Under the pieces are notes generated by a model. The model was not told the origin of the DNA. It saw only the letters and a list, made by a program, of their open reading frames with translations, and made no database searches. Both the position numbers and the translations under genes were made by a program. Below, in pieces: positions 24,898 through 30,974 of a stretch of 30,974 nucleotides of DNA. This stretch comes from CAVSWN01 sp046728115 (GTDB lineage Bacteria; Acidobacteriota; Vicinamibacteria; Vicinamibacterales; CAVVIG01). The DNA lies in assembly GCA_046728115.1 (NCBI GenBank), contig JBKPDW010000421.1, positions 1 through 30,974 of the forward strand, in the 5' to 3' direction. Every line of letters begins with the position of its first letter. Within the stretch, counting starts at the first letter, position 1.

Positions 24898-25032
24898 GCG
24901 GAACGGCCGGCACGGGCGGCCCACGGTCCGCGTCAAGGGTCGAACCCACCCGCTCACCCGTCGGATCGTCAGAGACCCTGACTTCCAGCCCGATCGCTGC
25001 GGACACCGGGCGCATGTGGAAGGAAGGTGTCT

Positions 25033-26361
25033 ATGCCGACTCTCCCCGATCGCGCCTCACTGGAGTTCCTGAAGAAGCTGGCGAAAGAGCGGCTTCGGGT
25101 CCTGCGCGCCGCCAATCCGGCGACGAAGCTTGCACAGGCCCAGCTCGCCGTTGCGCGGGAGTACGGGTTTCCGAGCTGGCGCGCACTGAAAGCCGAGGTC
25201 GACCGGCGTCGGACGCCAACACTTACTGCGTTTTTTCACGCGTGTTCGGTCGGAGAGATCGTCGCACTGCACGAGCTCCTCACGAACGATGCGAGCCTCG
25301 TGCGGGAGCGCACCGTCGAAGGCAGCACGGGTCTGCATCTGGCCGTACGTCACCCCGCCGCGCTCCGTGTGTTGATCGAGTATGGCGGCGATCCGAACAT
25401 TCGCGACGCGGGTGACAGCGCGAGCCCGCTGCATTTCGCCGTGGCGGACGGGAATCTGGAAAGCGTCCGAATCCTCCTGGATGCCGGAGCCGACGTCCAT
25501 GGCACGGGAGACGTGCACAAAGGCGACGTCATCGGATGGGCGTCGCGCATTGGCAACGAAGATGTTGTCAATCTGTTGATCGAGCGCGGAGCGCGTCATC
25601 ACATCTTTTCGGCGATGGCCCTGCGCGATCGCGACCTCGTCCAGCACCTGGTCGAGGAGAATCCCGACGCCCTTACACGCCGCCGTTCGCGCTTCGAGAA
25701 CGGTCACACGCCCGTGCACGCCGCATTCGCTCCGCCCAATGGCCTCGGGTGGCTGGCTGGAACACCGGACTACGCGATGCTGGAGCTTCTGCTCGAACTT
25801 GGCGCGGACGCGGAGGCGTCCGACGACAAGGGCCGCACGCCGCTCGCGGTCGCGATGCTGAGAGGCGATCGGGAAGCTGTGCGACTGCTCAAGGCGGCCG
25901 GAGCCCTCGAGCCCGAGGCGCCGCAGGGGAACGCTGGAGACTTTCGAACGCAAATGGTCGCCGCCGCGAGATCGGTCACGAAGGCCACACCGATGCTCTC
26001 CGTGCCCGACATGCGCGCGACCGTCCACTGGTACGAGTCGATCGGGATCACCGTGGACGATCGCTACGAGGATTCGGGAAAGATGATGTTCGCGAAACTG
26101 TCCTTCGGAAGCGGTGAACTCGCACTGGGGCCGGGACAGGCTGCCGGCCCGCGTGACGTGTCGCTCTGGTTCTTCACCGATCGCATCGAGGAACTCTATC
26201 GGCTGCTCAAGACACGCCAGCTTCAGGCAGGTGACCAACCGCCGGTCCGATTTCAGGAGGATTTGTACGAACCGTTCTATGGCGGCCGCCAGTTCAGCGT
26301 CGAGGACAACAACGGATGCGCGTTGGTATTCTGGCAGCCAGCATGGCGTTCCACTCGATGA
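25033..26361 (+). CDS. Ankyrin-repeat protein fused to a VOC domain
   Basis: A 442-residue fusion. Residues 1-60 (PDRASLEFLKKLAKERLRV, then LAVAREYGFPSWRALKAEV) form an N-terminal module often seen before bacterial ankyrin repeats. Residues about 65-300 hold five or six ankyrin repeats (GLHLAVRHPAALRVLIEYGG, PLHFAVADGNLESVRILLDAGA, and PLAVAMLRGDREAVRLLKAAGA). Residues about 315-440 are a VOC-fold domain (MLSVPDMRATVHWYESIG to FSVEDNNGCALVFWQP). I prefer the ATG at 25033 with GGAAGG upstream; a GTG six bases earlier is in frame. No signal peptide is present. The ankyrin part probably binds a protein partner while the VOC part is enzymatic or ligand-binding. Confidence 0.88.
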   Translation: MPTLPDRASLEFLKKLAKERLRVLRAANPATKLAQAQLAVAREYGFPSWRALKAEVDRRRTPTLTAFFHACSVGEIVALHELLTNDASLVRERTVEGSTGLHLAVRHPAALRVLIEYGGDPNIRDAGDSASPLHFAVADGNLESVRILLDAGADVHGTGDVHKGDVIGWASRIGNEDVVNLLIERGARHHIFSAMALRDRDLVQHLVEENPDALTRRRSRFENGHTPVHAAFAPPNGLGWLAGTPDYAMLELLLELGADAEASDDKGRTPLAVAMLRGDREAVRLLKAAGALEPEAPQGNAGDFRTQMVAAARSVTKATPMLSVPDMRATVHWYESIGITVDDRYEDSGKMMFAKLSFGSGELALGPGQAAGPRDVSLWFFTDRIEELYRLLKTRQLQAGDQPPVRFQEDLYEPFYGGRQFSVEDNNGCALVFWQPAWRSTR

Positions 26362-26382
26362 ACCGCTGGGCCGTCCGAGCGG

Positions 26383-27498
26383 CTAGTGATTGACTGCGGA
26401 CTTCTCTGCCGGCGAAGTCGGACGCACGCGAGCCTGCACGCTTCGAATGTCAGACAGCGGAATGTAGGACTGGAACTTCTGGAGAAAGTTGAGCACCCGT
26501 TTGTAGTCTTCCTGAGGAAGATTGAACACCGACAGCAAATCCTTGTAGCTGTCGTTGGTCATGTCGAGCCCGCGGCGGACGACTTCGCGTACGTCTTCAC
26601 GCGTGATGTCGTGCATCATGAACGGCTGGTGCACCACCGTCCAGAAAGTCTCGCCTGCCATCATGCGTTCGAACAGGATGTCCGACCGGCGGCGTGGCGG
26701 CTCACTGCCCTGCGAATGTCCGTTCGACCGGCTCAGGAACAGTTCGCGCGGGAGATCGGCCAGCGTCACCTGGCCGCCGCGCGAGCGGACCACGAGTCGC
26801 TCGGCGATATTTCTCAATTGCCGCACGTTGCCGGGCCACGGGAAAGTGGCCAGGCGTGCAATCACTTCTTCGCTGAGTGGCGGCACGTTCACGCCGTGCC
26901 GGGCGCTGAACTGCCGGATGAAATGGGTGACGATGATCGGAATGTCTTCGGGACGCTCGCGAAGCGGCGGCAAGTCGATGTGAATGACGTTCAGCCGATA
27001 GTACAGATCTTCACGGAATTCTTTGGCTTCCACTTTTTCGATCAGACGCCGATTGGTCGCGGTGATGACACGAACGTCGATGACCGAGCGCCGCCGATCG
27101 GATCCGACCGGCTGAATCTCGCCGTTTTCGAGGAATCGCAGCAACAGTCCCTGCATTTGTGAGCTCATCTCGCCCACTTCATCCATGAAGATCGTGCCGC
27201 GATCGGCTTGTTCGAGCCAGCCGCGTTTGTCGGTGTACGCGTCCGTAAAGCTGCCGCGGACGTGACCGAAGAGTTCCGACGCCAGGAGCGTATCGGGGAC
27301 GCCGGCGCAGTTGATGGTCACCAGCGGACCATGCCTGCGGCTGCTGCGATGATGAACGAGTTGCGCTACGACTTCTTTACCAACTCCACTCTCGCCTGTC
27401 AGAAGTACCTTCGCGTCCGAACGCGCCGCAAAGGTGAGGTCTTCTTCGATCTGTTTGTGGGCCGAACTCACTCCCAGGAACACGGGAGCCTTTTCCAT
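26383..27498 (-). CDS. Sigma54-dependent transcriptional activator without a receiver domain
   Basis: A 371-residue bacterial enhancer-binding protein. The AAA+ domain begins almost at once: Walker A GESGVGKE (35-42), Walker B GTIFMDEVGE (101-110), and the FREDLYYRLNV and PWPGNVRQLRN signatures. The sigma54-contacting loop, normally GAFTGA, is GSFTDA (82-87), keeping the key Phe-Thr. There is no N-terminal regulatory domain, so activity must be controlled by level or by a partner. The C-terminal DNA-binding part (DSYKDLLSVFNLPQEDYKRVLNFLQKF) is a divergent Fis-like helix-turn-helix. A sigma70-type promoter lies upstream. It follows the FnIII/Ig-like gene by 162 bp on the same strand. Confidence 0.92.
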   Translation of the reverse strand: MEKAPVFLGVSSAHKQIEEDLTFAARSDAKVLLTGESGVGKEVVAQLVHHRSSRRHGPLVTINCAGVPDTLLASELFGHVRGSFTDAYTDKRGWLEQADRGTIFMDEVGEMSSQMQGLLLRFLENGEIQPVGSDRRRSVIDVRVITATNRRLIEKVEAKEFREDLYYRLNVIHIDLPPLRERPEDIPIIVTHFIRQFSARHGVNVPPLSEEVIARLATFPWPGNVRQLRNIAERLVVRSRGGQVTLADLPRELFLSRSNGHSQGSEPPRRRSDILFERMMAGETFWTVVHQPFMMHDITREDVREVVRRGLDMTNDSYKDLLSVFNLPQEDYKRVLNFLQKFQSYIPLSDIRSVQARVRPTSPAEKSAVNH

Positions 27499-27547
27499 GA
27501 TGCAGCACCCCTGCCGGCAGACGCATCATACGCTGCCACGGTGATCT

Positions 27548-27576
27548 GTTGTAGGCGTTGCGGCCGCTCAAGTCAA
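27548..27576 (-). promoter_or_regulatory. Sigma70-type promoter of the sigma54 activator gene
   Basis: On the minus strand TTGACT (plus 27571-27576) is followed by exactly 17 bases and TACAAC (27548-27553). The implied start is about 43 bases before the ATG at 27498, which has a GGGGTG ribosome-binding sequence. Confidence 0.5.
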
Positions 27577-27660
27577 CGCAAATTTCTGTAAGGGCCTGAT
27601 CCATTATGAGCCATGAAGCTCAGCAATGACATGACTGTGTGCACAAATATGCGTCAATTT

Positions 27661-28626
27661 TCACTGACTCTTTCCCTTGCCACGTTGCTTCACAGAGATT
27701 GTCACCGTCCGAGAATCGTCGACTCCAGAGGCGTTCGACACCCGGACCCAGAAGGCGGTCGTGCTCGTCAAGGAAGGTGTGGAATAGCTCGCCTGCACCC
27801 CTCCGGCGATGGGTTTGTCGGTCGACCCGGCCGTTCCGAGGTACCACTGGTAGGTCAACGGACCGGTCCCTGTGGCCCCAACGCTGACGGTCGCGGATCT
27901 GCCGGATAGGATCGTTTGGTCCACCGGTTCGATCGTGATCGAGGGTGGAAGAGCGCACGCCGTCGTTCGGAACGTGGCGTTCGCGCCCGCTGCCGTGCCG
28001 CCGCTATTGGTCGCGACGGCGCGGTAGTTGTAGACCGTATCGCAGGCCAGGCCTGCGACGGCGCCGTTTGGCATGGCGAGGCCTTGGGTACCTGAGCCGA
28101 AATCCAGAGTGGTGGTGCTGCTTCCGTAGGACATCGTCGGTCCGAACTGAAAATATCCGCTGGTCGTCGAACCATTCGGATTGATGACGCCGGCGAGCAC
28201 TCCTCCTGTCGCAGTCACGGACGTGGCGTTACCCGTGGTCACGAGCGGTGGCTTTGATATCGTCGGCGTGGACTGCACCACCTGCGAATATTCGCTGACG
28301 AGACCGGTCGTGTTGTACGCCCTCACGCTGAAGAAGTACGAAATGTTGGGGTCTGGCTCAATGAATTGATGCCACGTCTGATTCCCCACATCCACGACGG
28401 ACGTGTACTGGCCGGGCGCCGGACCAATCGAGACGAGATACCCGACGACGTCCGGTTCGATGTTGGGGTCCCACGTCACTGTGAGAGTGTCTGCGGCGGC
28501 CGTGCGAGCGCAGAGACACGAACCGAAGACTATTGCCGTGACGATGCGTGAGCCTCGACTCTGCTGGCGCACAAGTCGAGGAACCGATCGAAGACGGTGA
28601 ACACCCTTGAAAACCGCTGCAATCAT
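27661..28626 (-). CDS. Secreted protein with fibronectin type III and Ig-like domains
   Basis: A 321-residue extracellular protein. The N-terminal signal has a long basic n-region, a hydrophobic core (IVTAIVFGSCLCA) and a probable cleavage at TAAA. Residues about 45-125 are a fibronectin type III domain (TVTWDPNIEPDVVGYLVSIG). Residues about 128-230 are a second beta-sandwich rich in Gly, Ser and Thr, and about 235-315 an Ig-like domain (PVDQTILSGRSATVSVGATG to FWVRVSN). It ends with a basic tail (KQRGKGKSQ). No catalytic motif is visible, so adhesion or matrix binding is likely. I chose the ATG at 28626 with GGAG nine bases before it; a TTG at 28641 is possible. Confidence 0.8.
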   Translation of the reverse strand: MIAAVFKGVHRLRSVPRLVRQQSRGSRIVTAIVFGSCLCARTAAADTLTVTWDPNIEPDVVGYLVSIGPAPGQYTSVVDVGNQTWHQFIEPDPNISYFFSVRAYNTTGLVSEYSQVVQSTPTISKPPLVTTGNATSVTATGGVLAGVINPNGSTTSGYFQFGPTMSYGSSTTTLDFGSGTQGLAMPNGAVAGLACDTVYNYRAVATNSGGTAAGANATFRTTACALPPSITIEPVDQTILSGRSATVSVGATGTGPLTYQWYLGTAGSTDKPIAGGVQASYSTPSLTSTTAFWVRVSNASGVDDSRTVTISVKQRGKGKSQ

Positions 28627-28666
28627 CGGCTCGATCTCCAACTCTTCAAATCGGGCGGAGGTAGAA

Positions 28667-28687
28667 GGGCGCGAAGTGTCCGCGCCC
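28667..28687 (-). promoter_or_regulatory. Leader hairpin 1 of the FnIII/Ig-like gene
   Basis: GGGCGCG and CGCGCCC pair perfectly over 7 bp with a seven-base loop. On the minus strand it lies 40 bases before the start codon, so it could affect translation or act as a weak attenuator. No T-run follows. Confidence 0.45.
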
Positions 28688-28701
28688 AGTCACGCCGCTG
28701 T

Positions 28702-28735
28702 CGGCAGAACGGCAAGAGCTCTGCCGTAAAGGCAG
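28702..28735 (-). promoter_or_regulatory. Leader region with three mutually exclusive hairpins
   Basis: On the minus strand the block CGGCAG can pair with three partners. These are an upstream CTGCC (loop TTTAC), a downstream TGCCGT (6 bp, loop GAGCTCT), or a further downstream TCTGCCG (7 bp, loop of eleven). Only one can form at a time. Such competing pairings are typical of switching or attenuating leaders, but no known riboswitch consensus matches. Confidence 0.45.
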
Positions 28736-29060
28736 CACGCATCGAGCGCTCTAAGTCTCGTTGTGAGAGCTATTTATGGGAGCGTCGTTCGGTCGGTCCG
28801 AATACAGCCTTGTCGACGATTACAGGGTCGTCGCCCGGGTCTCTTTTTTCGTCGATCCGCCAGCCAAGGCGATAAAGATCCAGCGGCACTGGGCTCGGGC
28901 GAATCGCGCTAAGCCCTACAGCAGAGTGGCGAACCGAGGATTCGCAGGCCGGCGTTTGGGCGAATCTGGTCACTCCAGCCCGAGTTTTTTGTCAGCAGAA
29001 TCGGTGAAAACTCAATCTGAATGGCGTAAGTTCCGAGCGCGTCCAGCTTGCGACTGAACG

Positions 29061-29096
29061 ACCCTCTGCTCCGCAAGTCCACCGAATGCAGAGGGT
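29061..29096 (+). other. 9-bp hairpin upstream of the receiver gene
   Basis: ACCCTCTGC (29061-29069) and GCAGAGGGT (29088-29096) are exact complements around an 18-base loop. It lies about 140 bp before the receiver ATG and could be a leader structure or a protein-binding inverted repeat. No T-run follows. Confidence 0.45.
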
Positions 29097-29205
29097 TCCA
29101 GGCAATTGCATCCGTGTCGGGATCTCGAGTTCAAACTGCGGGAGACATTTTTGCGACCATGGCGTACCTGCTGCATCCGTCGAGTCGCCCTGACCAAATG
29201 TTGAG

Positions 29206-29222
29206 CCGGCGTGCCACGCCGG
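29206..29222. promoter_or_regulatory. 17-bp palindrome just before the receiver gene
   Basis: CCGGCGTG and CACGCCGG flank a single central C. The site ends 16 bases before the ATG at 29239 and just before its GGAGG ribosome-binding site, so a bound regulator or RNA hairpin there would control the gene. Confidence 0.4.
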
Positions 29223-29238
29223 AGCGGAGGGTTTTGCG

Positions 29239-29667
29239 ATGCTGTGCTTGGTCGGCAGCCAGGCCCCACGGTCGATTCTCCTAGTCGAGGCGGAACATCG
29301 ACACGAACTTCAGGGATTGCGCCTGCTGTTCGAGTCTGCCGGGTTTCGTGTCGGATCGGCCTCGAGTTTCGACGCGGCAATACGGCTCATCCAATCGGAT
29401 CCACCGGATATCCTGATCACTGACCTGAAGCTGGGACCCTACAACGGATTGCATCTCGCCCTGCGAAGCCGGGTCGATCATCCACAGATGGGCATCATCG
29501 TGGTTTCCAACTTCATGGACAGCGATCTCGCGGCCGAAGCGGCACGGCAGGAAGCCGCATTTCTCGTTCGACCGTTCGGCGATCTCGATCTGCTAAATGC
29601 CGTGAACCGCTCACTCAGCAGCGACAGTACGCCGGCAACGGCGATGAAGGAATCTGTGACCCACTGA
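29239..29667 (+). CDS. Single-domain response regulator with altered active site
   Basis: A 142-residue receiver domain with no output domain. The phosphoacceptor Asp62 (ITDLKLG) and the Ser90 switch position (VVSNF) are kept. The acidic pair of the phosphorylation site, usually Asp-Asp or Glu-Asp, is Glu17-Ala18 (LLVEAEH), and the conserved Lys is Arg111 (LVRPF). Magnesium binding and phosphorylation may thus be weak or absent. A good Shine-Dalgarno sequence (GGAGG) lies 8 bases before the ATG. No histidine kinase is in the window. It could act as a phosphate sink or as a protein-protein switch for a kinase encoded elsewhere. Confidence 0.88.
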   Translation: MLCLVGSQAPRSILLVEAEHRHELQGLRLLFESAGFRVGSASSFDAAIRLIQSDPPDILITDLKLGPYNGLHLALRSRVDHPQMGIIVVSNFMDSDLAAEAARQEAAFLVRPFGDLDLLNAVNRSLSSDSTPATAMKESVTH

Positions 29668-29841
29668 TTTCGCGCGCGCCTCGCGCGGGTCTCGACTCTG
29701 CTGGCACTCTACGGCCCCTGCGCAGGTGATCGTCGCGTGCAGACCGCGTGTCGTGCGGTGGCTCCGCTGACGAATCAACTGCGCAACGACCTCCTTGCTC
29801 GATCGACACCGTTCAGGAGACCGACGACTCCGACGTCGACC

Positions 29842-29875
29842 GACCGGCAGCGAGGCTGCGTCGTCGCTGCCGGTC
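29842..29875. terminator. 11-bp hairpin between convergent genes
   Basis: GACCGGCAGCG and CGCTGCCGGTC pair perfectly around a 12-base loop, 17 bases after the stop of the repeat protein and about 175 bases after the receiver gene. There is no T-run on either strand, so it may be a bidirectional transcript-end or stabilising structure rather than a classic intrinsic terminator. Confidence 0.55.
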
Positions 29876-29891
29876 CACCGACGTGTAACCC

Positions 29892-30974
29892 TTACGGTCT
29901 GGTCGTGCCCAGATCCGTCCACGAAGAGCCGCCGTTGTACCGCCACCAGTGATCTTCCTCCCCGAGCGTGTAGACCACGCCGTTCTTGTAGAGCCACCGA
30001 TAGCCACTGGACACCAGCTGGCCGTTCTGGTAGCCGGGCAGACACTTGTTGGACGCATGGCGCGGGTCGCTGCAGGCGATCGGCGTCGTACCCTGGGTCC
30101 AGACATCACCATTCGAATCGACGATCTGCGTTGCGGAAGGAATCGTGGTGCCGCTTGCCGATTCCTTGGGGCCCATCGGACTAGTGGTGCCCAGGTCGCT
30201 CCACGACGTGCCGCCGTTGAAGCGCCACCAGTGTCCATCCCAGCCCAGCACATAGACCACTTTGTCGAGGTAGGCGATCTGGGTGCCGATATTCACGAGC
30301 TCTTTGTTCCGGTAGCCGGGATAGCAGCTGCCGGGGTTCGGACAGGAGACTTGCGTCGCGTTCTGCGTCCAGATGGCTCCCGTCGAGTCGACGATCTGCG
30401 AGGCGGTCGGGACCACGGTGCCGCTTGGCGACTCCGCGGGCGCCGCGGGACCCAGCGGGCTGGTGGTCCCGATGTCAGTCCAGCTGTTGTTGCCGTTGTA
30501 TTTCCACCAGTGATCTTCCTCGCCGAGCGTGTAGATCTCGTGGCCGAGATAGAGCCACTGATAGCCGGACGAGACGAGCGCGCCATTCTTGTAGCCCGGC
30601 AGGCACTTGCTGGGCTCATGACTTGCCACGGAACAGGCCATCGGAATCGTGCCCTGCGTCCAGACATCGCCGTGGGCATCCACGATCTTCGACGCGGACG
30701 GAATCGTCGTGCCGCTTGCCGACTCCGCGGGCGCCACGGGACCGAGTGGGCTGGCGGTGCCGATATCGGTCCACGAGTTGCCGCCGTTGTATTTCCACCA
30801 GTGGTCTTCCTCGCCGAGCGTGTAGACGACGCGATTGAGATAGAGCCACTGATAGCCGCGAGAGACAAATTGGCCATTCTTGTACCCGGGCAGACACTTG
30901 CTCGGGGCATGACTCGCATCGCCGCACGGTACTGGTGTCGTGCCCTGCGTCCAGACATCGCCGTTGGCATCGAC
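29892..30974 (-). CDS. C-terminal part of a tandem-repeat surface-type protein (5' end outside window)
   Basis: The frame is open from the right edge of the window to the stop at 29892 (360 residues seen). It consists of about 3.8 copies of a 90-97-residue unit. Each unit reads roughly: SGTxIPSAxxIVDxxGDVWTQ, then two cysteines flanking a short loop (in three of four as AC..KCLPGY), a SGYxWLY strand, YTLGEEDHWW and W[ST]DxGTTSP. The two Cys per unit suggest a disulfide and thus export; the start and any signal peptide lie outside the window. The Trp-rich, regularly spaced beta pattern recalls tectonin or lectin-like propellers, but I do not recognise the family. The third unit is the most divergent, with a shortened Cys loop. 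Confidence 0.8.
   Translation of the reverse strand, partial: VDANGDVWTQGTTPVPCGDASHAPSKCLPGYKNGQFVSRGYQWLYLNRVVYTLGEEDHWWKYNGGNSWTDIGTASPLGPVAPAESASGTTIPSASKIVDAHGDVWTQGTIPMACSVASHEPSKCLPGYKNGALVSSGYQWLYLGHEIYTLGEEDHWWKYNGNNSWTDIGTTSPLGPAAPAESPSGTVVPTASQIVDSTGAIWTQNATQVSCPNPGSCYPGYRNKELVNIGTQIAYLDKVVYVLGWDGHWWRFNGGTSWSDLGTTSPMGPKESASGTTIPSATQIVDSNGDVWTQGTTPIACSDPRHASNKCLPGYQNGQLVSSGYRWLYKNGVVYTLGEEDHWWRYNGGSSWTDLGTTRP
29892..30974 (-). repeat. Tandem repeat of about 280 bp (four copies) within the repeat protein
   Basis: The coding repeats are visible at DNA level: the strings around CACTTG.TGG...CATG, TAGCC.GGCAGACACTTG and CCACCAGTG.TCTTCCTC recur with a period of roughly 280-290 bp. Close similarity between copies at DNA level suggests recent duplication or homogenisation. 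Confidence 0.65.

Larger units (their letters stand above)
28627..29238. other. Long divergent intergenic region with structured leader elements
   Basis: This 612-bp gap separates the FnIII/Ig-like gene (minus) from the receiver gene (plus). No open frame is protein-like. Near the minus-strand gene lie a set of hairpins, at 28667-28687 and 28702-28735. Near the plus-strand gene lie a 9-bp hairpin (29061-29096) and a 17-bp palindrome (29206-29222). The word GGGCGAATC occurs twice (about 28898 and 28959). I found no convincing sigma54 -24/-12 site on either strand. Confidence 0.6.

Noticed and set aside
24937..24951. GGGTCGAACCC, similar to a tRNA T-arm
   Set aside because: No acceptor stem, D-arm or anticodon arm can be built around it.
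28627..28780. c-di-GMP-I (GEMM) riboswitch upstream of the FnIII/Ig-like gene
   Set aside because: The conserved GACGCAAAGCC-type core and tetraloop/receptor elements are absent, so only unspecified structure is reported.
28776..29057. A 93-residue plus-strand frame in the large intergenic region
   Set aside because: No ribosome-binding site, no domain-like pattern and composition unlike the neighbouring proteins.
28627..29238. Sigma54 -24/-12 promoter for the genes beside the sigma54 activator
   Set aside because: Several GG motifs were checked, but none has GC at the required ten-base spacing with a TTGC-like context.
29892..30974. Possible CRISPR array because of regular repeats
   Set aside because: The period is about 280 bp, the repeats are translated in frame throughout, and there are no short repeat-spacer units.

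Overview
The window is high-GC, gene-dense bacterial DNA. The gene content fits Acidobacteriota, most likely a Vicinamibacteria-like soil lineage. The pointers are an 824-residue MacB/FtsX permease of the ADOP type without an adjacent ATPase, a TonB-receptor-like gene with an N-terminal carboxypeptidase-regulatory-like domain, an ankyrin-VOC fusion, many Tat-exported oxidoreductases, and degenerate word-like repeats between genes. The taxon is inferred from gene style only; there is no rRNA or marker gene here.

Layout. 1-357: no convincing gene. 358-6769: a DPP IV-type peptidase diverges from a three-gene operon coding for a Tat-signal class V aminotransferase, a [2Fe-2S] subunit and a molybdopterin large subunit. 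6837-10072 (all minus): protocatechuate 3,4-dioxygenase beta and alpha, a MarR-GNAT fusion with an 18-bp palindrome inside its own promoter, and a small sulfite-oxidase-fold molybdoenzyme. 10256-13142 (plus): cytidylate-kinase-like protein, VOC protein, GlcG/HbpS-like protein and an exported D-amino-acid-oxidase-like flavoprotein whose segments appear circularly permuted. 13144-16681 (minus): diheme cytochrome c, PQQ alcohol dehydrogenase with a lanthanide-type Asp-Tyr-Asp motif, and a secreted HpcH/HpaI-like protein. 16966-18610 (plus): ACMSD-like amidohydrolase and DoxX membrane protein. 18663-23281 (minus): sirtuin, EgtB-like iron enzyme and ADOP permease, closely packed. 23347-26361 (plus): a TonB receptor that has lost most of its barrel, a two-helix membrane peptide and the ankyrin-VOC protein. 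26383-30974: a sigma54 activator, a secreted FnIII/Ig-like protein with a structured leader, a single-domain receiver with altered active site, and the C-terminal part of a secreted protein made of about 95-residue repeats.

How the parts fit. Much of the window concerns oxidation outside the cytoplasm, with three kinds of periplasmic redox enzyme (Mo, PQQ and FAD). PcaGH and the ACMSD-like enzyme suggest turnover of aromatic compounds. The right end looks like a surface-protein and regulation island. No CRISPR array, insertion sequence, phage gene or tRNA was seen. The most noteworthy items are the permuted DAAO-like protein, the operator-in-spacer promoter with nearly leaderless start, the tandem-repeat surface protein, the leader with mutually exclusive hairpins, and a repeat element translated as part of a signal peptide.
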